From assembly GCA_947179485.1 (NCBI GenBank), contig OX359249.1, forward strand, positions 50,975,402-51,039,401: a DNA stretch of 64,000 nt, written 5' to 3'. The position numbers and the translations under genes were made by a program. Source of the stretch: Allacma fusca. Its lineage: Eukaryota; Arthropoda; Collembola; Symphypleona; Sminthuridae. The notes beneath the pieces are model-generated. The model was not told the origin of the DNA. It saw only the letters and a list, made by a program, of their open reading frames with translations, and did no database searches. Below, one piece after another: positions 14,946-27,725 of this stretch. Positions within the stretch are counted from its first letter, which is position 1. Each line of letters starts with the position of its first letter.

Positions 14946-16033
14946 CAGTGCTGCGATCGGGTCACGGAATTTCAAAGCTTGACCATGAACTTGACTTGAC
15001 CACGAAACTTCAATTAATTTTTAAGATGCAACCTGAACTTGATAACTGGCGTTCATGCAATTACTTGACTTGTCAAGTTCAAGTAATCAAGTAAATTTTC
15101 TAAGACCCGAACTTGATCAAGTAGTTAGAGTTCCAAACTTGACTTGAACGTGACTTGAACTTGATAATTCAAGTTAAGTATCAGAAGAAATGAAATGTTC
15201 CTTTAGTTACAACTTGAAAATTGAAGAACCACTTACGAAAAGTGGTTGCACAGGTACTTGCCTTCCTTTGGACAGAAAATAAAATGATTGTGAACTGGTT
15301 ACCTCCTGTATCCGCTGTTGAACTTTGTATTCCCTGTATTAACGTCGTCAGTTTGAGAGCTTCCGAGCTCATTTTATATTGGAATTTATTTACTCAAGTT
15401 CAAATGAATTATTCTAATTGTAAGCAACAATATACAGTCAAGATAACAAGATAATTCTTTCATTTCATGGAGAGGGCGGTGCAACAACTAATTAAGGCTT
15501 CTATTGGGAAATTTTTTTTTGTCCCACAGAGAACACCCTCCCGTCCCAAAATCCTCGGCACAAAAACGTTGGTCTCGATTCCGTTCTGAAATAACATGGT
15601 GACAACATTTGTGTCCCGAAACTGTCCCGATCTCGTACCGAAATCCCCGTGACGTCCTGTCCCGAACAAAAGCCCTACAACTAACAATGAGCAACTTCAG
15701 GTAAACAAAACCTTCATAAAACTGACTGCTTTTGAATTTTGTTATTTGATTTATGACATACGCAGTCTAAAATTACTTGAACTTGACCATGAAATCTTAA
15801 GTTCACGGTAAAGTTTTTTCTTTCCATTACTTTTCCCTGGACTTGACTTTGAGGTTTAAGTAAATTTATCTTACTTGTACTTGAACTTGTCTTAGAATGC
15901 CATGGTCAAGCCGAGTACGTACTTGAACTTGACCCGAATTATTCAAGTAAAAATAATTGGCCTAGTTGAACTTGACCCGAACTTGAACTTGTCTTGAAAA
16001 CTCAATTATTACTGGAACTTATCAGCAGCACTG
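14946..16033. mobile_element. hAT-like MITE, word AACTTGAC, decayed TSD
   Basis: The ends are CAGTGCTGC and its inverse. Dense ACTTGAACTTGAC words run in from the left (14985-15180) and the right (15775-16025). The flanking 8-mers AAAAACAG and GCAAACTG match at only 5 of 8 positions, so the duplication is weak. A 185-bp element is nested at 15493-15677. The middle has no recognisable protein. Confidence 0.68.
15493..15677. mobile_element. Nested short hAT-like MITE, word GTCCCGA, TSD CAACTAA(T/C)
   Basis: The ends are TAAGGCTTCTATTGGGA and the inverse of TCCCGAACAAAAGCCCTA, an imperfect inverted repeat. CAACTAAT (15485-15492) and CAACTAAC (15678-15685) match at 7 of 8 bases. The interior is made of TCCCGTCCC/GTCCCGA words, the same word type as the 1.8-kb element at 48868, so this may be a short relative. 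Confidence 0.7.
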
Positions 16034-16744
16034 GCAAACTGTAAAATGAATACTGAACCTTATGATTATAGAATTGCGTTGTTGGAATCTTTCAAAATTA
16101 AGCCCATAAGATTCCGAAGTCTCCCACAACTCCGAACATCTTGTAGACATGGTTTTGTCTGTTTAACTAATCTTCATGTCAATGGTTTAGGAATATTGTT
16201 TGAAGAAGCAAAAACAAATGCATGCATGTGTTTTGTAAATTACAAATTGTAAATTATTCTAATGCTAGCACCACATATACAAGTTTTCTTCTGCGGCGTC
16301 AATGACATGTTAATTGCGGAAAGAGGATGGTATAATAGCGTAGGCTGTGCCATCCTGGTATTTTTCAGGGTGGTAGCTGCCCCTGTTCCGCAGCCACTGT
16401 TTCCCAGTAGTACTGATTTCTAGATTTTACAACCGGAAAAATTGGAATGGAACTATTTTTTATCTTTAATTTTTATTGTTTGTCATCGTTATATTAATGA
16501 CACCCAGAGCAGAGCCGACTTTTCGAAAATTAGCCGAAAATTCAGAACGTTTTTGCTAACATGTTGAATGCATGAGGGGTAACGCAGGACTAATTTCATC
16601 CCATTATATATAAAATTTGTTTTATATTGTGAATCAAATTGTATTAATTACTTTAAGATCATGAACATATGTATACACCATTGTGGACCAGCTCTGGACA
16701 GACGAGAATTCCCAACTGTCAATAGGTTTCGGTGCTATGGTTAT

Positions 16745-18646
16745 CGTGTTCAGAGAAAACTCCGCTGGGGATTTTTACGCCGAGATTTGTACGCCGCGAA
16801 AACTCCGCGGGAGATTATTACGCCGGGGTGGAGATTATTACGCGGAGATTCTTACGCGGAGAAAATTCCGCCGGAGTTTTTTACGCCACGTGAGAGAAAT
16901 TTACGCGGAGAAAATTCCGCCGGAGATTATTATGCTGCATTTTAAACTACATCTGGAAAAAACAATTTAAATGCCAAGGTTAATATTTTAAGTAGAATAT
17001 TGTGAGACACTGCCAGTACAAATTGTGCTAGCGAATTCTGAAATACCAAGTGAGATTAAATTCTGCAGGAGATTTTTACGTGTAGTAATTACCTGTAACA
17101 CATGAATTTTATTCTTATACAAATGTTTTTTTCAAAACAGTAGTCATAAAATGCACTTGGTAACATACAACCAAACGCATGATATCCATAAAGCACTATC
17201 ACTAGAGGAAGGCATTGTGAATTATGCTGCTGGGAAGAGTGGCAAAGAATTTTATTTAAGAATCTGCTATGTGGGTTTCATGAATTTGTACCACCTTTAT
17301 AGATTTGCGTTAATCAATAACCATATGTATAGAAAGTAACGAGTAGATAAATGCAGTCTAAGCATGAGATCGGTTCGGATAAAACACAAATCCGAACCGA
17401 AGTTTTCGGTTAATTTTTTGTCAAAATCCGAACCGAACCGTTTTGTTCGGATAAAAAAATACTCCTATCCGAAACCGAACCGCCATACATCGGTTCGGAT
17501 GATTTTTATAACCGAACCGTTCGTCGGTTATCCGAATAACCGAAACAGTATTGCACATTTTACCAGCGAAAACTTCATTCGAAGTAAATAAATATTTATT
17601 AATATCTTTTCTGAAAATCATTATTTTAATAAAACGTCGTTTAAACTTAAAACAATTATTACACTAATTTTTATCAAATTCTTCCTATTAATTAACCTCA
17701 AATGACAACTAAAAATCTAAGAACCAAATATCCAGTAAGACCAAATTGTCCCAAACATCGCCTTTCATCTTGTTTTGGAGGCTCATTGCTCTTGGTAGTT
17801 TCTGCTGTTATTACTGAGTCGGAGACATTAGTTGTAGTACTTATAAGGTACTTATTTAATTTAAGCCAAAAATTAAATAATAGTGTGAGAAATAATTCCG
17901 ATGAGATGGTCAAATGTATCCCTGCCCGTGGTCCATGCGTTGTGTTTTCTAAATATATTGCAAATACATAATGAAACAGTCGTTATCTCGAGATATTCAT
18001 GCTACAGCCTTTCTCGATTACGATTTGGTAAAAATTTTAGGAACGAAATTCAAAATCGGTTATCCGTCGGTTTAACCGAGCGGATACATTTACCTAATCC
18101 GAACCGAATGGATAAATTCATATTCAAAACCGAACCGATCCTAAACCGATATCCGGTTAGGCATTGACGTATCCGAACCGTTCGGTTATTTCAATTCGGT
18201 TACGATTGTTCTATCCGATCCGTCGGTTTCGGTTAACCGATGGTCGGATAACCGCGTTAAACCGAACCGATCTCGTGCTTAATGCAGTCCTGGGCTGAAA
18301 TTTAATTTGTTGAAGTCACCTCATCTTTGACCATCTCATTTTCATGACATTTATAGTGGTACCCAATCATTATGGTTGGCATTATGAATTTAAAGAATTC
18401 ACTGGCGCAATTCGTAATGGCAGTGTCTCACAATATTCTACTGAAAATATTAACCTTGCCAGTTACATTTTTTACAGTTTTTTCCGGATGTAATTTAAAA
18501 TGCAGCGTAAAAATCTCTGGCGGAATTTTCTCCGCGTAAGAATCTCCGCGTAATAATCTCCACCCGGGCGTAATAATCTCCCGCGGAGTTTTCGCGGCGT
18601 ACAAATCTCCGCGTAAAAATCCCCGGCGGAGTTTTCTCGTAACTCC
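16745..18646. mobile_element. hAT-like foldback element, word CTCCGCGTAATAAT, TSD ATGGTTAT
   Basis: The direct duplication ATGGTTAT (16737-16744 and 18647-18654) flanks arms that are inverted copies of each other. The left arm is about 16745-17050 and the right about 18385-18646. The outer arm repeats CTCCGCGTAATAATCTCC-type words. The inner arm is unique sequence, for example AGAATATTGTGAGACACTGC at about 16992 and its inverse near 18422. Pre-insertion length is about 970 bp; a second element is nested at 17359-18281. Confidence 0.85.
17359..18281. mobile_element. Nested hAT-like MITE, word ATCCGAACCGAA, TSD ATGCAGTC
   Basis: The ends are TAAGCATGAGATCGGTTCGG and TAAGCACGAGATCGGTTCGG (inverted). 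Exact 8-bp duplications ATGCAGTC lie at 17351-17358 and 18282-18289. Both ends are packed with ATCCGAACCGAA and CGGTTCGGAT words. The AT-rich middle (about 17580-18040) has open frames in several phases but no transposase. Length is 923 bp. Confidence 0.92.
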
Positions 18647-18654
18647 ATGGTTAT

Positions 18655-19083
18655 TACTCGAGTAAACTTTGAAATATTGCGAGAAAAATGTTTTTCAGCT
18701 GAATATCACTAATAATATTTATATTATTCGAGGTTCATAATTAGCTTTCGACTCTTACACCTTTCATGCATAAGTTTTGTATATGAACGTTTCCACAAAT
18801 TATCACATTTAATTTAGACCCATTTAAATAAAGCCAAGTAAGAAATAACCGCATCACATAGCACTTCAAAGATTAATCATGGTCACGGTTGTCATTTATG
18901 TAAAGTATATATATATCTTATCATACAAGAAACGGAGCCTATCGTCGCGATGATCACGTTTGAAATTGGCCTCATTATCGTAGGCCGTGTTGTTTAGGTT
19001 TAATTTGTTTACTGCTTAAACATCTCTAAACTATAAAACTTCCGTGATAAGGCGGTAATTTCAAAACTTCCATCTCTCTCTAC
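18655..19083. other. Gene-free spacer
   Basis: AT-rich sequence with no coding or repeat signal between two word-array elements. Confidence 0.4.
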
Positions 19084-20758
19084 CAGTGCTACCCGTTCAC
19101 TTTCTAGTCTAGTCAATTCTAGTCCACTACGTACTCAAGCTGTACTATTCTATTCCTGTTCTATTCTTATCTGCTTGTGACTTGGCTATTCTAGTCTATT
19201 CCAATTCCCTCAAAGTCAACAAATTCCTAGTCTATTCCAATTCCCTCAAAGTCAACAAATTCCTAGTCTATTCCAAGTCTATTCCTATTTACATATTCAC
19301 AATACACCACAAGCAAAAGCAGCTTCAAGGAATGTTACGTTGCTTAGAAAGGAAAACTGCGTTTCTTCGAGCTTCTATGTAAAAATCGAAAGGAACTTGC
19401 ATCACGCTTGTTAGGGTACATTCTTAAAACATCATTATTACCTAGGTAGCTGAATTGGAAACAGCACTAAGCTGCTCGTTCTGAGTCGGAATCTGGTTTT
19501 TCAAGGGAGAAAACTTAGAATATTTAACTTAAGTTTTTTCGATGCAGCTTGAGATCGTTGAAGTACTGGAAATAGCATCTTGTTCCGTGACAAGATTTGG
19601 TTCGTCCGGCTGCGGCTTGGGTTCTGAGTTACCCAATTTTTTTAGGGCGGCGTCAGCCCCCTTATAAAATAGTATTGTCCGTGGGTCCCTTTTGTCCCGC
19701 TGTTTTCCTCCGGAACTACTCGCCCGATTATGTTCGAAATTTTTACGAACATTTTTTAGTGCACTTCATCGGACGAGACCGTTATTGGTTGAAATCGGTA
19801 GGAGTGTTCGTACGTAAAAAAAATAAAAACGAGTAAAATCCTTATTTTCTCCCAAACTGTTCCACCGATTTCAATATATTTATTTTACACGTTCCAGTCT
19901 GTACCACTACCTTTATTTTTTCAAAAATTATCAAAAATGTTCATTTTTATTTTTGAAATGAGCTCAACATAATACCATAAAAGGGGAAGGAGAGATGGTC
20001 GTAGCTGATGCCGCACTACGCGAAATCCCTAAATAATCGTGGAGCGATGATTTTTCGTCTGTGATTTTGACAAACTCGACGGAGGATTGTTAAGTTCAGA
20101 TCTTTTTTTGGTTCCTGCTGACGTGCAAGAAGCTGGTGTGGTTTTAATGTCAATTGGCGACAGACCAGCTTTAATCGTGGAATGAGTTTCACAAATGTGA
20201 GGGGATTTCTCCTCGTTTTGGGGGATATTAATAACAAAAATCTTGCGTTTTGATACTGCCCCACATCAGTTTTGAAAACCCCAAACTTCGCTCGTGTAAC
20301 AAAAATCTAGTTTTTTGTTATAGTTCTGGTTAAACCAAAGGAAGTAAGGGGTTACTGATGAAACTTAAAGGGTAATTTGGTTAAAGTGTCATAATAAACA
20401 CAAAATATTTTATGAAATGGTAAGTGTGAGAAGAGTTTTCATAATTATAAAAAGAAATAACACAGCACCGCTATATGTCCTTTTGGATAAACGCAAATTT
20501 TAGCCATGTTTGATTGTGCCCATAGTGCAGTTGAATGGCTCACAATCCTCCTTACACGAGGGAATAGTGCTATCGCCGTAGTCAATTCTAGTTTATTCCC
20601 TCTATGTTCAAATTCTGAGTATTCTAGTCTATTCCATTCCTTTTTAATTTGCAGTAAAGCTATTCAAGTCTAGTCTATTCAATTTACTACTAAACCCGGG
20701 CTATTCTATTCAATTCCCTAGTTTCCTAGTCTAGTCGGACTAGACTAGGGCAGCACTG
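19084..20758. mobile_element. hAT-like element, word TCTAGTCTATTCC, TSD CTCTCTAC
   Basis: Left end CAGTGCTACCC and right end (inverse) CAGTGCTGCCC sit between exact 8-bp copies of CTCTCTAC (19076-19083 and 20759-20766). TCTAGTCTATTCC words fill about 19100-19290 and 20575-20750. The middle of about 1.2 kb contains frames at 19597-19836 (plus) and 20016-20264 (minus) that I do not recognise; no transposase motif is visible. Length is 1675 bp. Confidence 0.88.
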
Positions 20759-20766
20759 CTCTCTAC

Positions 20767-22056
20767 TAAACGCGCCTTATAGGTTCCTGAGTACACGTAC
20801 ACATTACAATTGTATATATGTAATTTAAAGAAGTTCTGTACTAGACTGCTTCGGTGTTGTTATTGGGAAATGGAGGTTATCCACCGACGCAGGCGGTGGC
20901 TTGATCCGCTATCTTATCGTGTAATACATAATTTGACGTTGTTAAAAATTAAATCTTCGCTCTACCTCTTAAAGGGTAAAAACTCATTGGTTTGGGAATG
21001 CGATTACCAATTACCTTAAAGGCTAACTACCCGGTTTATTTGCGGTATGTTATATGCAAGTATCTAAAATTGGCGTGTATGTATTTTCCATTGGCGAAGC
21101 CGCTGGCTGTTTAAGCATCTCATTGTCCGCATCATTTTGTATAGAATATTTAATACTAGCCGATTAAGCCATTAGCTCTTTCTCCGTATTTTACGCTAAT
21201 GTTTATATAAATATATATCTACTACGCCACTAGCACTTCACAGTCACCTATTTCTGAAACATGTGCTATGCGACTGAACGAACAAAGAACAAACTATGAA
21301 GCCTTTCGATCGCCCTTCTTTAGCAATAGCTGGCTGTGCAATTCTAGTCTACCTGATAATAAGCGAAATTACCTAAGGGATGTAAATTAAAATTAGCGCG
21401 CGTAATATAAACTATGGAGATTGTAGAAATAATGTGATGCGAGTCGTTGAGCGGGGCTTTGGGTTTTGTTCGTATTGATTGCCCCTATGAGTAATGGAGT
21501 AATGAGGAGTAAGAGTAATGAGTAATAGTACTCTGGTACTATGAATGCTTGTAATTGACACCGCTCGCCACCTCTTGGAAAGCCTTGCCTGCTGATCGGA
21601 CGAATGCTTGTACCCATTGCTGAATGTGTGATGTCGCGGTTGGTCTTTGGGCTTGGATTGGGGTCCGTTGTATGTGCCAGCGGGCAGAGTCCCCATATAA
21701 TCCAAGCCACACTGTGTGCGTATGGCGGTTGGTTGGGCGACAGTTATTCTCGTTGGAAAGTAGGTTGAATTTAGCGCGTAAAAGTAGCTTGGGTTTGGTG
21801 AATGACGTGTCCTGGAAGGTCTCTTGTACAGTTGTACTCTGTACCGCAGTGTCCATTGATCTACCTTAGAGATTCAGTCAATTGATTTCGTTCGTATATT
21901 ATTCTGGATTGTGTATGTGCGTTCGCGGTCAGTGGAAGTGAGGTGTAGAAGCGACAAAGTGGAGACAGTTTTTAACAATTTTTCAAGTCGTAAAATACAT
22001 TCAGTTTTAATTTTTGCTTGAAAAATCCGAGTTTATTTTTCTCGACTTGAGCTGAT
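20767..22056. other. FUS/caz upstream region, promoter and 5' UTR
   Basis: This precedes the plus-strand FUS/caz start codon. 21400-21870 is richer in GC and open in several frames on both strands at once, which reflects few stop codons and not a clear gene; none of those frames shows a domain. Transcription probably starts near 21870-21960 (TCAGT-type initiator motifs), but no TATA box is evident. Confidence 0.4.
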
Positions 22057-25000
22057 ATGGGAGACAACCGTAAGCCACCATGAGTTCCCTCTTAAATTAT
22101 AATATAGTAGTCAATTCGACTTAAGTATTAATTGTGAAGAAGTAACATTTCCGTTTCATACCTCTTGTATGAGACAAGCGCTATTTGTTAAACTTTTTCT
22201 TGTAAAGGATTTGAAGTTTCTCAACGAATAAAGTATTATATTGTTGGCTCACAGAAGTAGGTTTTTCTACTGACTATACCCAATTAATTTGTAATGTATT
22301 CAAATACAGAATATGCTGGCTATGGGCAGTCCACTGGTGGCTATGGAGGCGGTTATGGGGGTAGTGGTGGAACCGGGCAAATGACTCAGTCGTACGGATC
22401 ATCATCGGCTTCTTATGATCCAAGCGCTTATGGTAATGGAGCCTCAAGTGGTGGTCAAGGGTCATGGAATTCCTATCAAGCTCAAGGTGGGTATGGAGAT
22501 GGTGGTGCCCCCGGAGGACGTAATGATGGGTTTGCTGCAGGAGGTGGTTCTGGAGCCTCTGGCTACGGTGGTTATTCGGGTGCAAGTACGTCGAGAATTT
22601 TATGGTTGAGTAATTAACGTAGTAATTGGTGAATCTTACGATTCAGTTACACTTTTGTCTAGGTGCTGGAGGTGGCGGTGGTTATGGTGGTGGCCCTCCA
22701 GGAGGTGGATTTGGTCAGCAACAAGGTAGCCAGCCTCAGTCAGGCTATTCCGATTACGGTAGTGGAAGTTATGGTCAGCAATCAGGAGGTAATCAGTATG
22801 GTGGTGGTTATGGCGGAGGCGGTGCTGGCGGTGGAAGTTATGGAGCCGGCAGTGGAGGATATGGTAAAATATTGTTTTAAATGCAAGCTGTGTGGGAATA
22901 CACATAGCTTTCATGCCGTGTCCAGTCATGGGTTAATTATTGTTAATTGCTGCAGGTGGAGGAAGCTCTGGTGGCTACGGAGGTGGTGGTCGTGGAGGAG
23001 GAAATTTCAAGTAAGTAATTTTATAGTGTGATTTTGAAGTAGTAGCCCTAATTTTACCTAGTCTTAAGAAAATTTTTTTCACAAATAATGTTTTCAATAA
23101 TTTGTTATTACAATTTGACCGTGATCATTTGTTAAGCTGTGTTTGAAGAACGCTTGGAAAAGTCATTACACGATCAGTTTGAAACTGTAATAATTTTTAG
23201 AAAAGAAAATATTTACCACGGCATGAGTAATTGGTAACTAAGACTTGGACTAACTAAGGAAAGAACTAAACACGAAAGTCTTTTAGATATTTGATTTTTG
23301 TAACGACGGAAACGGTAAAATCGTCAAAGGAATCGGTCTCAATGTTATTGTTGTTAATCAAAGTATTCTAAACCATTTGAGTTGGTCTTCTAGCTTTGAC
23401 GCCGGTAAAGAACGGGTAATGGGGTTGCGTCGAGAGTTTGCTCTACTCAGTGTACGTACGGCATTTGAAAACCTTAATCGAAAGTTACGGAAATTTTCGG
23501 AGGATTGGAAAGAGTGTATGTATTCTAGTCTGTAAATGCATTTATTTTTTAAGTTAATGAAACAGCATTGCAGTAATTATACATGACGTTGGAAAACAAG
23601 GCAATCCTGTTCCAGATTTTGCAGTGAGTAAATTCAGTGTAGATACTTAAAAGCTTTTCGGTAGTGTGGTTGTTTTGTACCCATGGTGTCGTAATCTCTG
23701 AAAATTTCTGGTAAGGTTCTTCAAAATGGTCGTGTATAACAAACTGGTAACGTTTAACTACTAATAAACTATTTTTTGAAGTGATTTATGTATTGCGTGT
23801 CAAGAACTAACAATGGTGGTTTAACTAAATTGAAATGTGTATATTTTTTGTCAGGTTAACATAAATTTACCTAATCATGACTCGATTCTGAGTTTACAAA
23901 ATCAGTATCTATTTAATTCAAGTTTCACAGCTGGGCAAAGTTAATGTACGGTGTAAAAACCCTTGGGTTGGGTTTTTATATAAACTTGACTGATTGACGG
24001 GTGTTGAGTGATCAGGAGAAAATCAGAACAAGTGTCAGTCAAAAATATATCGGTCGGTTCAACTAGTTTCAAGCTGTGTCTTCTGATTCTGTTTGTAGCT
24101 CCGGGTCAAAACAAGGGTCGTTCCCTTCCAAAGGTAACATTTGTCACATTTGCCAAAACAAAAACAAACAAACAAACAAAAATCAAAAACAATAATTATC
24201 CTTTGCGTGTGTATTCCAAAAGCTATTCAGATTTGTTCATTGTGGGATGAAATCATTAAAGTTTAGTTTTTGATTTTAACACTTAGCTTAGGCTGGTTAC
24301 ATAGTTTTAGTAGCTTTTCTATGACTTTATTTTATAAAAAAGATGTTTAAGTAACATTTTTTTAGTGGGGAGTCGCTTCCCCTCTTAATTCCTTCTTGAA
24401 TTGAAAACTCATCGCAAAATTAATGAAGGCAGAACTAGTGTACAGCGAGTATATAAAAGCCAGCTATTAAGATAACGGATTGCTTTCTTCATTTCTGATA
24501 AATTTGAGCTAATTATCAGTGAGGAAATTGTGATGAGTTTTCATATGCTATGCCATTACTTTTTTCGTCCTATCTCATTTCCATTCATTTTTTCCTTTGA
24601 TATAGTTAAAATTGCCTTACTTTTCTATCGCCAAATGAAGATGCTTTATGGAAGCAAACTAATTGTACTGAAATATTTTTCAGTCATTTTTCTTTGATCT
24701 ATGGCTTCAATTTCGGGGTTTTATCATACTGACTAGTTTATGAACTGAAGGTCATAGTAAGAGACATGGGAATGCTGATGGTTGTAGGGCTATGTGTGTA
24801 AGTAATTATGAAAACGTCGTAGATACCACGGTCAAATTAGTACCTGACCAAGACCACTCACGGTCGGTAAATTGGTGTCGTCTGAATGAGTGGAAATTTG
24901 CACAGATAGGTAGCTATTAGCTATACACCAAGCTGTTTATATACTGCAAAGGGGAAATCTTAAAGGCTGGGTTAATTTTAAGAACGTGTTTGACATAAAT

Positions 25001-26951
25001 ACACCATATTTATATTTTTGTGTGTTTGTAACTTGACTTCGAAAGATAATGAAGTTTTGCTTTTACGTAAGGGTCATCATCAGTTCGATGGAACGCTGTT
25101 TGGGTTTCAGATATACGTATCAATCTTACGAGTTACTGAAGTTTGTGTATGATATTGTGATTGAGGAAAAATGAATTTCAAGCCCATTTTGAATGCAACC
25201 AAGAGGGATGGTAGATGCATAAGTAAAGTATGTAAATGGGTGGTAGAAGTGTTGCAGGTTTCGGTTGTATGAAGGCAAAGAAGTCACTTTGACTAGTAGT
25301 GGTACGTAATGGATGCAGGGCTAAAATATGTTTCTATAGGTTTTTTACGATTTGTTTTTGGAAATATCTGCCAAACGTTGATTTGTCTCCTGTAGCTTTT
25401 GGTTCGTATTTATTCACTCAGTCACCTAAATCAATTATGTAGTAGGTTATTCCATCCTTGTTACGCAAATCCTATCTTTGAAGTAAATATTATGGAGTAA
25501 TTATTAATCTTCAGAACATTTATGTAAAATATTATCGATGTCTACGAAGATTAAGCAGCAATGATTTAAAAAAATAGGAGGATTTGGCGGTGGCGGGGGT
25601 TACGAGGATAAAGGAGACTGTGTTTTTGTCTCTGGACTTCCTTCAAGTGCAACGGAAACTGAAATTGCTGCCTATTTTGGTTCTATTGGAATTGTAAAGG
25701 TAATATATTTCTGTCTATACGTAAAACCAAAATGTTATAAAGCATCTTGGGATTCATTCAGTCTTAAATATGAGAATGGAAAAATTTCAGATGGACAAGA
25801 AAACTGGAAAACCAAAGGTTTGGATCTACAAAGACAAAAATACTGGAAAACCCAAGGGAGAGTGTACCATTACCTACGATGACCCTGACGCTGCTAAATC
25901 TGCCATCAACTGGTTTGATGGTAAGCACGTATTTCTGATGGATCTCGTTTTTACTATGTACTCTAACGGGATGGTAGAGTACTAATAGTATTTCTTTCTT
26001 TTTTCAGGAAAGGAATTTCAAGACAGTGTAATAAAAGTCTCAATGGCCACGAGAAATAGTTCGTTTTCTAGTGGAGGAGGTGGCGGAGGAGGTGGTGGTA
26101 GTGGAGGAGGAGGAGGAGGAGGAGGAAGTTTCGGTGGAAGTGGCGGTATGAGCAGTAGAGGGGATGGTGCAGATCGAGGTGGTCGAGGAGGCCGCGGGGG
26201 TGGTTCAAGAGGTGGAGGCGGTGGGGGTGGAGGCGGAGGCGGCGGCGGTGGTGGCGGTGGTAGCAGTGGAGGAGGACGAGGTGGTTTTAGCAGAGATGGT
26301 GACTGGACTTGTACGGATGCGAACTGTGGAAACACTAACTTTGCTTGGAGAACTCAATGCAATCTTTGCGGTTTAAGTAAGTCAGGTTTACTTTTAGCGA
26401 CTTCAAATCAATTACAAAGACTTGATGGTTGTATTACAATGTTATGACTTTTGTTTCCAGGTGGTGGTCCCGGAGGTGATGGTGGTGGTATGGGAGGTGG
26501 ACGTGGTGGTGGTCGAGGTGGAGATCGTGGAGGATTCCGAGGTAGCTTAAATATTTAATGCATTAGTTATTCACTTTTATAGAGTTGTTATGTTTGTCTG
26601 GTTGCTCACTCTGAAGTTTTTCTGCACCATTATTAGATTTTTCTGACAACACAGGTGGCGACAGGGGAGGTAGAGGAGGGGGTGGTCGAGGAGGTGACAG
26701 AGGTGGTAGAGGGGGTGGTCGCGGGGATGGTTTTAGAGGTGGGCGGGGCGGCGGTGGCGATCGTGGAGGTTTCCGTGGTGGACGTGGTGGGGATAGAGGA
26801 GGCCGAGGTGGAGGCGGGCCAATGAGAGGAGATGGAATGTAAGTGTGCCGTACCTTTGTTACATTTGGGAAAGATTTTGAAATTGCGAAATCAATAATGG
26901 TTTTTGTAATTTTAATTCCACAGGAAAAGAGATAGACCACGGCCGTACTAA
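22057..26951 (+). CDS. caz: FUS/EWS/TAF15-family RNA-binding protein (cabeza-like)
   Basis: Exons: 22057-22069, 22310-22585, 22663-22863, 22956-23010, 24099-24133, 25578-25699, 25791-25920, 26008-26376, 26461-26541, 26655-26838, 26924-26951. All introns are GT-AG, phases agree, and the total is 1494 nt or 497 aa. Order: Gly/Tyr/Gln/Ser-rich prion-like N-terminus (about 1-190), RRM (about 206-290, CVFVSGLP...WFDGKEF...IKVSMA), Gly-rich RGG segment (294-371), RanBP2 zinc finger (about 372-400, GDWTC-x4-C-GNTNFAW-x4-CNLC), second RGG segment, and a C-terminal PY-NLS ending RDRPRPY. FET proteins bind RNA and single-stranded DNA in the nucleus, couple transcription with splicing, and form condensates. 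The NAGNAG-like acceptor before 25578 could shift to 25581 and drop one Gly. The 35-nt fifth exon is predicted from phase and composition only. Confidence 0.93.
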
Positions 26952-27019
26952 GTTCAAATGCCACAAGACATTCTCTAAACTATGTGTTTCTTTCACACTC
27001 AAATATTCATAAGCTAGCA

Positions 27020-27025
27020 AATAAA
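27020..27025 (+). terminator. Candidate poly(A) signal of FUS/caz
   Basis: AATAAA lies 69 bases after the FUS/caz stop codon. A second AATAAA at 27260-27265 could serve a longer 3' UTR. Confidence 0.5.
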
Positions 27026-27710
27026 TTAAATATATTTCACTTGTGAAACCATTGTTTGTGTTAAGTTTTTAAGCTCTGTAAAAATATTGTTTGAAATTAT
27101 ATTTCAGAAGCTTCATAAGTGTTTTGGTCGAATCGTTCTTTAGTATGGTATCCTGTGTTATGTTCTCCTTTTTTGTCGTATAATAATTATACATGTTCTA
27201 GTAATTATACTTTTCTGAATGCATTACAATATTTATAATTTTAAAGGAGCGAGTTTTTCAATAAAATAATTTAATAACAACGGACAAGTGTTCAGTTTAT
27301 TTAATGTTACAGTTTATAATACTGTTTGAACTAGCTGAATAAGTTATAAAAGTTGATATAAAATTGAGCATTCAGTGACGCAATTTTTCCATTGCACATT
27401 TGAGAATATGAAATGGTGTGGTAAAATTTACTGTAAGCTCCATGAAGTAACCAGCATGTACAATTTTTTGTCTCAGACTTATTTTATTACATTATATATG
27501 GGATACACAATTGTGAAACTTGAAATATACAGTATCATACAAAATCAGTTGATTCTAGTAACTAAAATAAATTCCAGCTCAGAGTCGCTCTTCTGCCTCT
27601 CGGATCACAAAATTTGTGTTCGTTACGGACATACGGGAGACCATTGTTTGACTATTGTGACCGTCATCTGCGTGATGTGGTGATTTAGACTTGTCTGAAT
27701 ACCATACAAA

Positions 27711-27716
27711 TTTATT
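27711..27716 (-). terminator. Candidate poly(A) signal of the Tre1-like GPCR
   Basis: AATAAA on the minus strand lies about 10 bases beyond the GPCR stop codon, which would make a very short 3' UTR. A weaker downstream site may be used instead. Confidence 0.35.
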
Positions 27717-27725
27717 TCTATTATT

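Noticed and set aside
16661..16970. Two overlapping 94-95-codon plus-strand frames
   Set aside because: They translate the CTCCGC/GCGGAG word array in the arm of the element at 16745; they are not genes.
21393..21869. Several overlapping 80-105-codon frames upstream of FUS/caz
   Set aside because: Open in several frames on both strands because the DNA is GC-richer; no domain, no consistent splice sites.
26018..26335. Proline-rich minus-strand frame opposite FUS/caz (and a similar one at 26563-26964)
   Set aside because: Shadow of the Gly-codon-rich sense strand; splice phases and domains support only the plus strand.
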